64,000 bases of DNA from positions 62,001 through 126,000 of the forward strand of contig CANQNW010000005.1 of assembly GCA_947625305.1 (NCBI GenBank), in the 5' to 3' direction. The notes beneath the pieces are model-generated. The model made no database searches, was not told where the DNA came from, and worked only from the letters and a program-made list of their open reading frames with translations. This stretch comes from Candidatus Gastranaerophilales bacterium (GTDB lineage: Bacteria; Cyanobacteriota; Vampirovibrionia; Gastranaerophilales; Gastranaerophilaceae). The position numbers and the translations under genes were made by a program. Positions 27,059 to 35,670 of this stretch are shown here, piece by piece (the stretch's first letter is position 1; every line of letters starts with the position of its first letter).

Positions 27059-27996
27059 TATTCATACAACTTTCTAATACTTTTTACTTTATTAATGAGT
27101 TTTTCTCGGAAAAAATCAGGGGAAATTATTGTGAAATCTCCGCAGAATTGCAACAGCCTTTGGATAAACCAAAATTCATTATTAACTTCTGCTTTTACTA
27201 TAATGTAATCTTTTGTTTTTTCTATAACGGTTTCATAGTCTTTTATTTCAAAATCAAGCATTGAAGCACCGCTTAATTTGTAAGTAACATCATATAAACT
27301 ATCTTCAATATCGTATTTTTCGGCAGAGATGAAATTTATTTTTTTTATTTTTTCTAAATTCAGTAAATTATTCATTTTATACTTAAAAATGTAGCACCAT
27401 AGGTATAATTTTCCGTTTTCATTTTTAATTTTATGAGGTACTATATCTAAATTTTCTTCTCCGTTTTTTGTTGATAAATAATTAATTTGAATTTTTCTCC
27501 CCGCAAGTTTTGGGTTAGATAATTCATGTAACAAGACTTTATTAATTTCCGCTAACGGCATTGTTTCTTGTATTGTATTTATATAATCAGGATTTTTTGT
27601 AAGGAAAAAAATCTTTTCATATAAATTGTTTAAAGTTAAAATCTGTTTCCACGACAAATTTTCCGAGCACCTGTCACGAAGTTTTAAAAGAGCTTTAAAT
27701 TCTGTATCGGATAAATTTAAATTAAACGGATGAGAAATTAACTCGTAGCGGTAACCGTTTTTTTTTGAAGGTCTTGAGATTTTACAACCGGAGGCTTTTA
27801 GTGTATTTATTGTAACTCTTAAAGTATCTTGTGAAACTGATTTACTTATTCTTTTATCTTTTTTTAAATAATCAATAAGTTCTTTGCGCGTTCTGCTTTT
27901 TTCAAGAAGCAATTTTAAGATAAAAAGAGTTCTAAAGCCTGTTAAACTTATCCAAAGATTAGTTTCTTTTTTTAAATTTTGAAGCTGAATATTCAT
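27058..27996 (-). CDS. WYL-domain transcriptional regulator, first of a tandem pair
   Basis: A 312-aa protein: N-terminal helix-turn-helix (FRTLFILKLLLEKSRTRKELIDYLKKDKRI, shown as residues 19-48) and a WYL domain around IKNENGKLYLWCYIFKYKMNNLLNLEKI, where GKLYLWCY takes the place of the usual WYL signature. It is first in a WYL-WYL-DUF4127(-thrS) operon joined by stop-start overlaps. It likely represses or activates its own operon; no clear palindrome is seen upstream. Confidence 0.82.
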   Translation of the reverse strand: MNIQLQNLKKETNLWISLTGFRTLFILKLLLEKSRTRKELIDYLKKDKRISKSVSQDTLRVTINTLKASGCKISRPSKKNGYRYELISHPFNLNLSDTEFKALLKLRDRCSENLSWKQILTLNNLYEKIFFLTKNPDYINTIQETMPLAEINKVLLHELSNPKLAGRKIQINYLSTKNGEENLDIVPHKIKNENGKLYLWCYIFKYKMNNLLNLEKIKKINFISAEKYDIEDSLYDVTYKLSGASMLDFEIKDYETVIEKTKDYIIVKAEVNNEFWFIQRLLQFCGDFTIISPDFFREKLINKVKSIRKLYE

Positions 27997-28067
27997 ATTA
28001 TAATTTTAATTTAAAACAAAATATATGTATAATTACTTTACAAATGTTATTACTTAATGAAAAGCTT

Positions 28068-28087
28068 TGGTATAATATGCTTGGAGG
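28068..28087 (+). promoter_or_regulatory. Extended -10 promoter and Shine-Dalgarno of the deaminase gene
   Basis: TGGTATAAT (28068-28076) is a perfect extended -10 box. Transcription should start near 28083, right at GGAGG (28083-28087), so the mRNA leader would be only about 10 nt. This fixes the start codon at ATG 28093, as the in-frame ATG 28057 lies upstream of the -10 box. Confidence 0.6.
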
Positions 28088-28092
28088 TAAAA

Positions 28093-28548
28093 ATGGTTAA
28101 AGAATGGAATGAGTATTTTTTAGAAATAGCAAAAACCTGTGCTTCCCGTTCAAATTGTTTAAGAGCGCAAGTTGGGGCGGTTATTGTCGGCGAAGATAAA
28201 AAGATTAAAGCTACAGGCTACAATGGAACTCCTTCAAAGGTAATATCCTGTTATGAACTCGGTAAATGCTATCGTATTGAAAATAATATTCCTTCAGGTA
28301 CAATGTATGAGACCTGCAGAAGTATTCATGCGGAGCAGAATGCTATTATTCAAGCGGGTCAAGACAGATGTCAAGGCGCTGTAATGTACATTTACGGGCA
28401 TAATTTTATTTGTATTCTCTGCAAAAGATTTATAGTACAGGCAGGGATAAAAGAAGTATATTTGCGCAAAGACGATAATTCCCCTATTGAACATATTTTT
28501 GTCGAAGATATTAAAAAAGAACTTTCATCGCCCGTATTTTCCTGTTAG
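28093..28548 (+). CDS. Deoxycytidylate deaminase family protein
   Basis: The 151-aa enzyme has the zinc deaminase motifs CRSIHAEQNAI (HAE, catalytic Glu) and ICILCKRF (CxxC, with Ile-Cys in place of the usual Pro-Cys). The N-terminal LEIAKTCASRSNCLRAQVGAVIV with a later Cys/His-containing insert is typical of dCMP deaminases/ComEB, which supply dUMP for dTMP synthesis. Start chosen at ATG 28093 from GGAGG 5 nt upstream and an extended -10 box. It converges on the anti-sigma gene with a 1-nt gap. Confidence 0.88.
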   Translation: MVKEWNEYFLEIAKTCASRSNCLRAQVGAVIVGEDKKIKATGYNGTPSKVISCYELGKCYRIENNIPSGTMYETCRSIHAEQNAIIQAGQDRCQGAVMYIYGHNFICILCKRFIVQAGIKEVYLRKDDNSPIEHIFVEDIKKELSSPVFSC

Positions 28549-28549
28549 T

Positions 28550-29233
28550 TTACTTTGCGGTTAAAAGCGGTTCAGAATTATCTTCAAAGGTAAACTCTAT
28601 AAGTTCATCATCATTTTGAGGAAATTCAACGGTATTATTCGGTATTTCAGCCGTTTCTTTTGCAACGGATTGATTTAAATAATTATACCCCATATAAAAA
28701 GTGCCTAAAATTAATGAAAACACCATAAAAGCCAGAACTATCCCCGCCCGTTTATAAACATTGTCAAATGAATCTTTTGTTTCTTCCTTTAATTTTTTTA
28801 TAATATTTTTGGAAAAGTTAATGTTTAAATTATCTTTGTACATCGCAATTGAATGCCTGATATTATTTTTCAATCCGTAAGCAGTCGCAAGTTCTGCTCT
28901 GGCAGGCTTTGATTTGAGTAAATATTTCCTGAACTTAATACTGTCATCATAACAAAGTTCATCATCAATATAAGGTGAAATATTTTGGTAGAAAACCTCA
29001 TATTCTCTAATATTGAACATTTTGTTTGCTTCAATTCTTTCAAATTCGTTAAGCATTTTTTTGTATTCTAAATGAAGATTTTCCATTATATTTTTCATCT
29101 CTAAATACTTTTGATAGCAATCGGAACAAAACATAAAATGATTTTCAATTAATAATTTATCTTTTTCCTCCAATTTATTTTCTATATACATTGAAAGCAT
29201 GGAAGTAACTTTTTTACATATTGGATTATCCAC
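28550..29233 (-). CDS. Membrane anti-sigma factor with zinc-binding motif
   Basis: The 227-aa protein has an N-terminal ZAS motif HFMFCSDC (His32, Cys36, Cys39), a cytosolic helical region, one membrane span (AGIVLAFMVFSLILGTFYMGY) and a short acidic outer part. ZAS proteins hold ECF sigma factors at the membrane and release them on a signal or proteolysis. The gene lies 15 nt after the ECF sigma gene, the standard partner layout. The external signal is not evident. Confidence 0.87.
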   Translation of the reverse strand: MDNPICKKVTSMLSMYIENKLEEKDKLLIENHFMFCSDCYQKYLEMKNIMENLHLEYKKMLNEFERIEANKMFNIREYEVFYQNISPYIDDELCYDDSIKFRKYLLKSKPARAELATAYGLKNNIRHSIAMYKDNLNINFSKNIIKKLKEETKDSFDNVYKRAGIVLAFMVFSLILGTFYMGYNYLNQSVAKETAEIPNNTVEFPQNDDELIEFTFEDNSEPLLTAK

Positions 29234-29248
29234 TTTAAAACTCCTTTA

Positions 29249-29848
29249 TTAAGTTAAATATGGTTTAAGACATTCCTGTAGTTTATTTCTTGCACGGGAT
29301 ATTCGTGATTTAACAGTGCCGACATTGGTGTTAGTGATTTTGGCTATTTCTTCATAACTTAACCCTTGAAACTCTCTTAGGATAATTACCAGTCTGAAAT
29401 GCTCGGGGAGCCTTGATATCATTTCCCTTATAATGTCAGAGAGTTCTCTGCCCAGTGTTTTTTCATCGGGTTTAAGAGTATTATCACATATATTTAATAT
29501 ACTGTTGTCGCTGTTTTCATCGTTTAACCAATAAGATTCTATAGAAACGGAATCGGGAATTCGCTTTTTCTTTCTTAATTCATCATAAAAAAGATTTGAT
29601 ATAATCTGCCCCAGCCAGGATTTGAAAAGTCTGGGATTTTTTAAACTTTTAATATTTTTAGAAACCCGAAATAAAGCCTCCTGAGTTAAATCCGAAAGAC
29701 TTTCCTGCGCTGCACCCAGATAACAAAAAGACGCAAAAACATTTTTCTGCTCCCTTTTAATTAATTCTTCAAGCGCATCATAATCATTTTCCTGCGCACT
29801 GCAGATTAAATCGTACAAGTTCATATCCTTATATTTTCTTTTAGACAT
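29249..29848 (-). CDS. ECF-type RNA polymerase sigma factor
   Basis: The 199-aa protein has sigma region 2 (LSDLTQEALFRVSKNIKSLKNPRLFKSWLGQI, residues about 49-80) and region 4 (FQGLSYEEIAKITNTNVGTVKSRISRARNKL, residues about 160-190), with no region 3. It is a group 4 (ECF) sigma factor controlled by the ZAS anti-sigma encoded next. Upstream (29919-29941) lies an inverted repeat TATGAC...GTCATA enclosing CCTGTCAGG, a possible regulatory site. Confidence 0.93.
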   Translation of the reverse strand: MSKRKYKDMNLYDLICSAQENDYDALEELIKREQKNVFASFCYLGAAQESLSDLTQEALFRVSKNIKSLKNPRLFKSWLGQIISNLFYDELRKKKRIPDSVSIESYWLNDENSDNSILNICDNTLKPDEKTLGRELSDIIREMISRLPEHFRLVIILREFQGLSYEEIAKITNTNVGTVKSRISRARNKLQECLKPYLT

Positions 29849-30027
29849 TCCTTTTAAAATATCCCTTGCGGTTAAACTGTTTTACAATAAATAAATAATA
29901 AAAATAACCGCTATAATCTATGACCTGTCAGGATAGTCATAAGGGTATACATGTGAGTAATATGAAATGAAGTAATGTTTTAAATTTTTTTGTTATAATT
30001 AACTTGTAGTTATTAAATGGTGAATTT

Positions 30028-31533
30028 ATGAAAATTATTATTCAGGCAGGCGGAAAAGGTACAAGACTTGAAGGTTTAACAAGAAATAAACCTAAATGTC
30101 TTGTGAGTATTAATAATCTGCCGATGATTTTTCATACTTTTGAAAAATTTAAAAATTCTATGTTTACAATAATATCCGATTATAAAACGGAGGTTCTTGA
30201 AAAATATCTGGCATGCTTTGCATCTGACTATAACTATAAAATTATTAAAGCCGAAAAAAAAGGAACTGTATCCGGTATAAAACAAGCTGTCAGAGATTTT
30301 TCATCTGATGAGCAGTTTATGATATTGTGGTGCGACTTGATTTTATCAGATAAATTCCCCCCCCCGCAAGCATTTAAGGGAAATTATATAGGCATTTCAA
30401 AAGATTTTGAATGCAGATGGTCTTTTATAAACAATAAATTTATTAAGGAAACCTCAAAAGAAAACGGAGTAGCCGGTTTATTTATTTTTGAAAATAAAAA
30501 ATGCCTTGATAATATTCCCGAGGAGGGTGCTTTTGTTGATTGGCTGCAAACTCAGAATATTGAATTTAAAAGGCTTAATTTATATGGTACAAAAGAAATA
30601 GGTACACTGCTTTCGTATTCCGATAATAATGAAAATAACAAAAAATGCAGACCGTTTAATTCTCTTGAATTTGACGGTGATATTGTTATCAAAAGAGGTA
30701 TAACTGAACAAGGCAGAAAAATTGCTTCTGATGAAATAAACTGGTATAAGCATGTTAAAAATCTCAATTATAAAAATATTCCCGAAATATATGAATATGA
30801 ACCTTTAAAGATGAAAAAAGTCAACGGCAGAAATATTTGGGAATATGACTGTCTTATAACTTCACAAAAAAAAGAAATACTAAAACAAGTAATTGATTCA
30901 TTAAAAGAACTGCATAATTTAGAGGGCAAAAAGCCCGTTAATGTTCAGGATGTCGAGGATAATTATATTAATAAAACTTTTGACAGATTAAAAAAAGTTG
31001 AAAAATTAATTCCTTTCGCTGATGAACAGTTTATAAAAATAAACGGACAGTATTATAAAAATGTTTTTTACAATAAAGATGAATTAAAAAATGAAATTAA
31101 AAAATTATACCCTGAATATTTTTGCTTAATACATGGTGATTGTACCTTTTCAAATATAATGTTTGATACATTTAATATGAAATGTATATTAATAGATCCC
31201 AGAGGCTATTTCGGCAAAACAAAACTCTATGGAGATGCTGATTATGATTGGGCAAAATTGTATTATTCACTTAAAGGTGAGTATGATCAGTTTAACAGAA
31301 AAAAGTTTACTCTTGATATAAGAGAAAAAGAAGTAGAATTTGCCATAAAACCAAATAATTGGGCAGATATGGAGGAATACTTTTTTGAATGTCTGCCTGA
31401 AATTAATAAAAGAAAAATAAAACTTTTGCACGCAATAATATGGCTGTCCTTGACAACATATGCCTGGGAGGATTATGATTCAATCTGCGGAGCTTTTTAT
31501 AACGGTATTGTAAAATTAGGCGAGGTACTATAA
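30028..31533 (+). CDS. Nucleotidyltransferase fused to an APH/choline-kinase-like kinase
   Basis: The 501-aa protein has an N-terminal sugar/choline-phosphate nucleotidyltransferase domain (IIIQAGGKGTRLEGLTRNKPKCL, residues 3-25; ILWCDLILSD as the metal motif) and a C-terminal kinase domain with LIHGDCTFSNIMFD (catalytic loop) and LIDPRGYFG (metal-binding Asp). This resembles a LicC-LicA-like pair in one chain that would phosphorylate a small alcohol or sugar and activate it as an NDP derivative for a surface polymer. A C9 tract (30357-30365) within the coding frame encodes PPP at residues 111-113. Next come a HAD phosphatase and a GT-B-like gene. Confidence 0.85.
   Translation: MKIIIQAGGKGTRLEGLTRNKPKCLVSINNLPMIFHTFEKFKNSMFTIISDYKTEVLEKYLACFASDYNYKIIKAEKKGTVSGIKQAVRDFSSDEQFMILWCDLILSDKFPPPQAFKGNYIGISKDFECRWSFINNKFIKETSKENGVAGLFIFENKKCLDNIPEEGAFVDWLQTQNIEFKRLNLYGTKEIGTLLSYSDNNENNKKCRPFNSLEFDGDIVIKRGITEQGRKIASDEINWYKHVKNLNYKNIPEIYEYEPLKMKKVNGRNIWEYDCLITSQKKEILKQVIDSLKELHNLEGKKPVNVQDVEDNYINKTFDRLKKVEKLIPFADEQFIKINGQYYKNVFYNKDELKNEIKKLYPEYFCLIHGDCTFSNIMFDTFNMKCILIDPRGYFGKTKLYGDADYDWAKLYYSLKGEYDQFNRKKFTLDIREKEVEFAIKPNNWADMEEYFFECLPEINKRKIKLLHAIIWLSLTTYAWEDYDSICGAFYNGIVKLGEVL
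30357..30365 (+). repeat. C9 homopolymer inside the nucleotidyltransferase gene
   Basis: Nine cytosines (TTC CCC CCC CCG in frame) in an AT-rich gene. Change of tract length by one base would truncate the protein soon after. Such tracts are typical of slipped-strand phase variation in surface-structure genes of other bacteria. Confidence 0.9.
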
Positions 31534-31899
31534 ATGGAATTATCAGCTTTGCCTAAAACTTGGATATTAGATATTGACGGTACTATTGTAAAACATAACG
31601 GTTATTTGCTTGACGGGGAAGATACTCTATTAGAAGGGGTTAAGGAATTTTTCTCCGGTTTAAATTCTGAGGATAAAGTTATACTTCTCACTGCCAGGGG
31701 TAAAGAATATTTGAAAAATTTACAAATTTTTCTTGAAGAAAATAAAATTCGATATGACTTCTTGTTAACAGATATTCCAGTCGGAGAAAGAATTTTAATT
31801 AACGATAAAAAACCAAGCGGACTTAAAACAGCTTTTGCCGTCAATAAAATACGGGATAAACAATTAAAGTTGAAATATAGAATTAATAAGGAATTATAA
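31534..31899 (+). CDS. HAD-like phosphatase
   Basis: A short HAD protein of 121 aa: TWILDIDGTIVKH gives motif I (nucleophile DxDGT), VILLTARGKEYL motif II, and ILINDKKPSG the acidic motif IV. It has no cap domain. It starts directly after the upstream stop and overlaps the next start (TAATG), so all three genes are co-translated. A dephosphorylation step in making an activated sugar or alcohol fits the context. Confidence 0.85.
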   Translation: MELSALPKTWILDIDGTIVKHNGYLLDGEDTLLEGVKEFFSGLNSEDKVILLTARGKEYLKNLQIFLEENKIRYDFLLTDIPVGERILINDKKPSGLKTAFAVNKIRDKQLKLKYRINKEL

Positions 31900-33068
31900 T
31901 GAAAATAATAGAATCTGAAAAGTCTTCGGATGAGAAAGTAATTAAAGTTTTTAATTATGAAATTTATAAAAAAAAATTGAAATATAGAAAACAATTTATT
32001 TTTAATAAATTTATACAAATAATAAAAAAAGTAAATGCGGGAAAAAGTTTAATTTTTAAATTAATAAAAGTTTGCGGACTTGAAGTCTTAAAAGTATTTA
32101 TGAACGGTCAAAACAGAATAATATATTTGTTCAAAATACCTGTTTTTAAGCAATCTCTGTTTAAATATTATAAGAATTGGTTTACAAAAGGTGTAGATAA
32201 AAAATATGATGATATTTATGTTTTAACCGTACACAGTGGAGAAATATTTGTATTTTTAACATATTTTGCAAAAGCATTTATAAATAAAAACAAAAGTAAA
32301 AATCCTTTGTTTATTGTAACAAGAAATTATCATAAGGATTTAGTTAAAATGATTTATCCTGAAATTCCATATATATGTCGTGACGGATTTCCTGTATATA
32401 TAAAAGATAATTCGTTTAAAATAGGAAATCAAAGGTTCTTTTTATTATATAATTGGGATTTTTACGGAATTACAAAAAAATGTATTTCTGACAATCTGAA
32501 TTATTTAAAGGTTATGCAAAGAAATCTAAATCTTAATGACAATGAAATAGCTTTAAAAAAAATAATTATTCCCAATTCAGACGAAAAAAATATGCTGGAA
32601 AAAATTTCTAAAACAGGACTAAATATTGACAAGTTTATATTTATAGCACCTGAAGCAACCGCATGTAATCTAATTGAAAATGAATTTTGGTTAAGACTTA
32701 TAAGCTATTTTAAAAGTAGAAAATATGATATATATTTAAATTTAAATGACCAAAAAATGGATTTTAAAGAACTTTCGCCCGATGGATTTTGTAAAAGTGT
32801 ACCATTAAATATTATTGAAGCTTTTGCCTTGGCAAAAAAAGCAAAAAAAATAATATCATTAAGAAGCGGATTTAGCGAGATTTTATTCCAAACCGGAACA
32901 GATATGGATGTAATATATACCGAAAAATTATATTATGATTATGCTCAAATTTCAAAGCATATGATGATTTTTGACTGCGCACAAATTAATGATTATTTGG
33001 TTAACAAACAAACTATAAAACAAGATTTAGATTTTATATACGAGGAAATAACGAAAAGTATAATATAA
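31899..33068 (+). CDS. GT-B-like glycosyltransferase, family uncertain
   Basis: I cannot assign this 389-aa protein securely. The N-terminal 100 residues are strongly basic. The rest has the alternating pattern of a GT-B fold: IYVLTVHSGEIFVFLTYFAKAF, then KFIFIAPEATACNLIENEFWLRLISYF in outline and AKKIISLRSGFSEILFQTG, which resembles the nucleotide-binding part of heptosyltransferase-like (GT9-type) enzymes. It is coupled to the HAD gene by a 1-nt overlap. The context suggests transfer of the activated group to a surface polymer. Confidence 0.6.
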   Translation: MKIIESEKSSDEKVIKVFNYEIYKKKLKYRKQFIFNKFIQIIKKVNAGKSLIFKLIKVCGLEVLKVFMNGQNRIIYLFKIPVFKQSLFKYYKNWFTKGVDKKYDDIYVLTVHSGEIFVFLTYFAKAFINKNKSKNPLFIVTRNYHKDLVKMIYPEIPYICRDGFPVYIKDNSFKIGNQRFFLLYNWDFYGITKKCISDNLNYLKVMQRNLNLNDNEIALKKIIIPNSDEKNMLEKISKTGLNIDKFIFIAPEATACNLIENEFWLRLISYFKSRKYDIYLNLNDQKMDFKELSPDGFCKSVPLNIIEAFALAKKAKKIISLRSGFSEILFQTGTDMDVIYTEKLYYDYAQISKHMMIFDCAQINDYLVNKQTIKQDLDFIYEEITKSII

Positions 33069-33124
33069 AAAACAAAATGCTTGACTATAAATTATGCTTT
33101 AGATAAACTATAAATTGTTAGTCT

Positions 33125-33200
33125 GGTCCCATCGTCTAGAGGCCTAGGACACATCCCTTTCACGGATGCGACAGGGGTTCAAATCCCCTTGGGACTACCA
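33125..33200 (+). tRNA. tRNA-Glu (anticodon UUC)
   Basis: 76 nt with acceptor GGTCCCA/TGGGACT, anticodon stem CATCC/GGATG around loop CTTTCAC, T-arm GGTTCAAATCC, discriminator A and encoded CCA (33198-33200). Confidence 0.95.
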
Positions 33201-33207
33201 TTTAAAT

Positions 33208-33230
33208 GAGCCTAAAAAGGGCTCTTTTTA
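33208..33230 (+). terminator. Terminator of tRNA-Glu
   Basis: GAGCC / GGCTC stem with a 7-nt loop followed by TTTTTA, 8 nt past the tRNA. Confidence 0.8.
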
Positions 33231-33299
33231 TATGATTGTGATTAATTAAAATTATTTTTAACATTAATTTTTTAATAATTTAATAAGGGATAAAAATAA

Positions 33300-34266
33300 A
33301 TGGTTAAAATTAATAGAATGTTTAAAAACAGAAATCTTAAAAAGAATGCCCATATAAAGCTTGAAGGTTTATATAAACTTCAGGAAAAAGATTATAAAAT
33401 ATTTAAAAAAAAGTTTTTATATGAAATTTTATATCTTAAAGAAAAAATAAATTTTTTCCTTTTTAACAGGTTAAATATCCCGCAAATAGAATTCACAATA
33501 ACAACAAACTGCACATTAAGATGTAAAAATTGCTGTAATTATATTCCGCATATAGATAAAAGAGAAAATATTACAACAGATTTTAATACCTTTAAATTAT
33601 GGTTAGATAATTTGCTGGGGGGGGAAAGTTAATAAAATATATAATCTTATTTTAGTCGGGGGAGAACCCCTGTTAAATAAAGACTTACCTATAATACTTG
33701 ATTATGCGGCTAAAAATAAAAAAATTGAAAAAGTTTGGATTTTTACAAACGGAACACTTATCCCTTCAAATGAATTAATAAAAATAATAACAAAATACAG
33801 AAAAAAAACTTACATATTTTTATCTAATTATTCATCTAATAAAGAATTAGAAAATATATTGAAACATAAAGAAATAACGGAAATATTTGAATTTCATAAG
33901 ATTAATTATACACTGGAAAAAGAATACAATTGGCGCTATGTTTCGGAGGATATCAACAAATTTAATCGTAGTAAAACAGAAAATATAGAATATTTTAAAA
34001 AATGTTTGCATAATTGTACTGCTGTTTTTGATGGGAATATTTTTATTTGTCCCCGAGCAGGTGTATTTTATTTAAAACATCTCTATGAATTTGAAAATGG
34101 TGAACAAGTTTCGTTAAATAAATATGATAAAGAATTAAGAAAAAAACTTATAAATTTCTATAGTCGGGATTACTTTACTGCTTGCGATTATTGTTCATAT
34201 TTGGAGGATTGCCAAAAAGGTTCAATTACTCCCGCACTTCAAATTGAGAAAAATGCATTAGTGTAA
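33300..34266 (+). pseudogene. Radical SAM protein gene interrupted at a G8 tract (off-phase or broken)
   Basis: Bases 33300-33632 encode 110 aa ending soon after a G8 run (33617-33624). With seven Gs the frame continues as LLGGKVNKIYNLILVGGEPLLNKD and on to the stop at 34264-34266, giving about 322 aa. The first piece has the cluster motif CTLRCKNCC (CxxxCxxC); the second piece has the GGEP motif and C-terminal cysteines (CLHNC, CDYCSYLEDC), so neither alone can work. It is either phase-variable by tract slippage, a new pseudogene, or a homopolymer sequencing error. Its neighbours suggest surface modification; substrate unknown. Confidence 0.8.
33617..33624 (+). repeat. G8 homopolymer at the frameshift
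   Basis: Eight guanines directly at the point where the reading frame must shift by one base. Seven Gs restore the full radical SAM frame. Confidence 0.9.
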
Positions 34267-34306
34267 ATAATATAAAAGTTGCTTATATTATATACAGGCA
34301 TTTAAA

Positions 34307-35319
34307 TTGTTTAACAAAATGCTTGATTATATATACAAAAATGAACCGGAAGGCAAATTATTTATTGGTAAGCTGATAGATAAAATATATTTAAATCATC
34401 CGGGGTGGCAGGATGTTAGAACAAGAAAAAATAATTTGACCTTAAATTTGAAAGATGCGGTAAATTATGTTCTGCAGGAAAAAAATGAAGTTAGAATTTG
34501 TGATGTGGCTTCAGGCCCTGCAAGATATCTTTTAGATGTTTTTGAGGAATTTAAAGGCAAACCTGTCAGCGCAGAATTAAAAGATTTAGATGTAGGTGGC
34601 TTTTAGAAGCAAAAGAAACCGCAGGTAAAAGAGGGCTTGAGGTTAATTATAGGACTGCTAATTCTCTTGAAGAATCCGATTTTAATTTTGAAAAAAATCC
34701 TGATATTATGGTAGCATCAGGCTTTTATGATTGGTTTGACGATATTGAAGTTATAAAAAAATCAATGAGATTAATTTATAATTCGCTCCCCGTTAACGGC
34801 TATTTCGTATTTTCTATTCAAGCCGGACATGTTGCTTTAAGCCTTACAAATAAAATATTTAAACTTCATCCGATTGCGGCTCAGGATTATTTTTGTAATA
34901 CAAAATTTCGTGAAAAACTATTTAAAACACTTGTGGGTATTATCCCGATTGCCAGGACGGTTACAAGACAAACAAAAGAAGAAATATTTAAAGATATTAA
35001 TCAAGCTTTAAGAAATAATCATTCAATAATAATATATCCCGAAGGCACAAGAGGAGAAGATAATACTCTTTTGGAATTTAAAACGGGTGTAGCGCATATT
35101 GCGAAAATGAATCCTGATATCCCTGTTATACCCATATATATAAACGGCCCTGACAGAATTCTGCCTAAAATAGATTCTTTAATAGTTCCTTTTATTTCTG
35201 ATATTTATATTGCTGATGCAGAATATTATGATAACTCATCTACTGTTGATTTTACCCATAAAATCAGGCAGATAATAGAAAGTATGTATTTGGAACATAA
35301 GAAAAAAGACTCTTTATAA
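34307..35319 (+). pseudogene. Decayed SAM-methyltransferase / PlsC-type acyltransferase gene
   Basis: The first frame (34307-34606) begins like a class I methyltransferase (ICDVASGPARYLLDVFEEFKG) and stops at DLDVGGF; one added base near 34600 would let it continue as LLEAKETAGKRGLEVNYRTA in the frame that runs to 35319. That frame has the rest of the methyltransferase (MVASGFYDWFDDIEVIKKS) and then jumps straight into the middle of a lysophosphatidate-type acyltransferase (IIIYPEGTRGEDNTLLEF). The NHxxxxD catalytic motif of PlsC proteins is missing, which points to an internal deletion as well as the frameshift. Probably non-functional. The original was likely a lipid-modifying fusion enzyme. 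Confidence 0.7.
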
Positions 35320-35331
35320 ATTTAAAAATGA

Positions 35332-35586
35332 TTAATCTTCTATAAATGAAAAATCATTTCCCAGCTGTTCTTCAACTAATTCAATTAAAATATGGGGCTT
35401 TATATCTAGTCCTTCCGCTATTCTCCATAATGTTGATAATTGCGGATCTTTAATTCCGTTTTCCAAATCAGCCCATAAAGATTTTCCCATCCCGATTTCA
35501 TCGGCACTTTTGGTTATAGATTTTGTGCGATGTTCCTTTACAACTTTTGCTATCGCATTTTGTAGTTTTTGTTTCTTTGCTTGCAT
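35332..35586 (-). CDS. XRE-family helix-turn-helix regulator
   Basis: A small DNA-binding protein: SADEIGMGKSLWADLENGIKDPQLSTLWRIAEGLDI is an XRE/Cro helix-turn-helix. An ATG at 35625 is also in frame but lies inside a palindrome that looks like the operator, so I prefer ATG 35586 (MQAKKQKL, 84 aa). It is divergent from the acyltransferase gene at 35671 and may regulate both itself and that gene. Confidence 0.8.
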   Translation of the reverse strand: MQAKKQKLQNAIAKVVKEHRTKSITKSADEIGMGKSLWADLENGIKDPQLSTLWRIAEGLDIKPHILIELVEEQLGNDFSFIED

Positions 35587-35618
35587 GCATATAATTATTG
35601 TTCTAATATTATTACAGG

Positions 35619-35638
35619 TTGTCATAATATTATGACAA
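35619..35638. promoter_or_regulatory. Palindromic operator candidate of the XRE regulator
   Basis: TTGTCATAATATTATGACAA is a perfect 20-bp palindrome in the divergent gap. On the minus strand its TTGTCA end could also be a -35 box with TAATAA 18 bp downstream, so the regulator would cover its own promoter. Confidence 0.6.
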
Positions 35639-35670
35639 AACTGCGAAAATAACTGAAAATTCTAATAATA

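Noticed and set aside
29919-29941. TATGAC...GTCATA inverted repeat upstream of the ECF sigma gene
   Set aside because: Suggestive of an operator but its place relative to promoters is unclear, so it is only mentioned with the sigma gene.
34590-34610. Programmed -1 frameshift in the methyltransferase-acyltransferase gene
   Set aside because: The site lacks a convincing slippery heptamer and downstream structure, and a second lesion (missing catalytic motif) favours decay.
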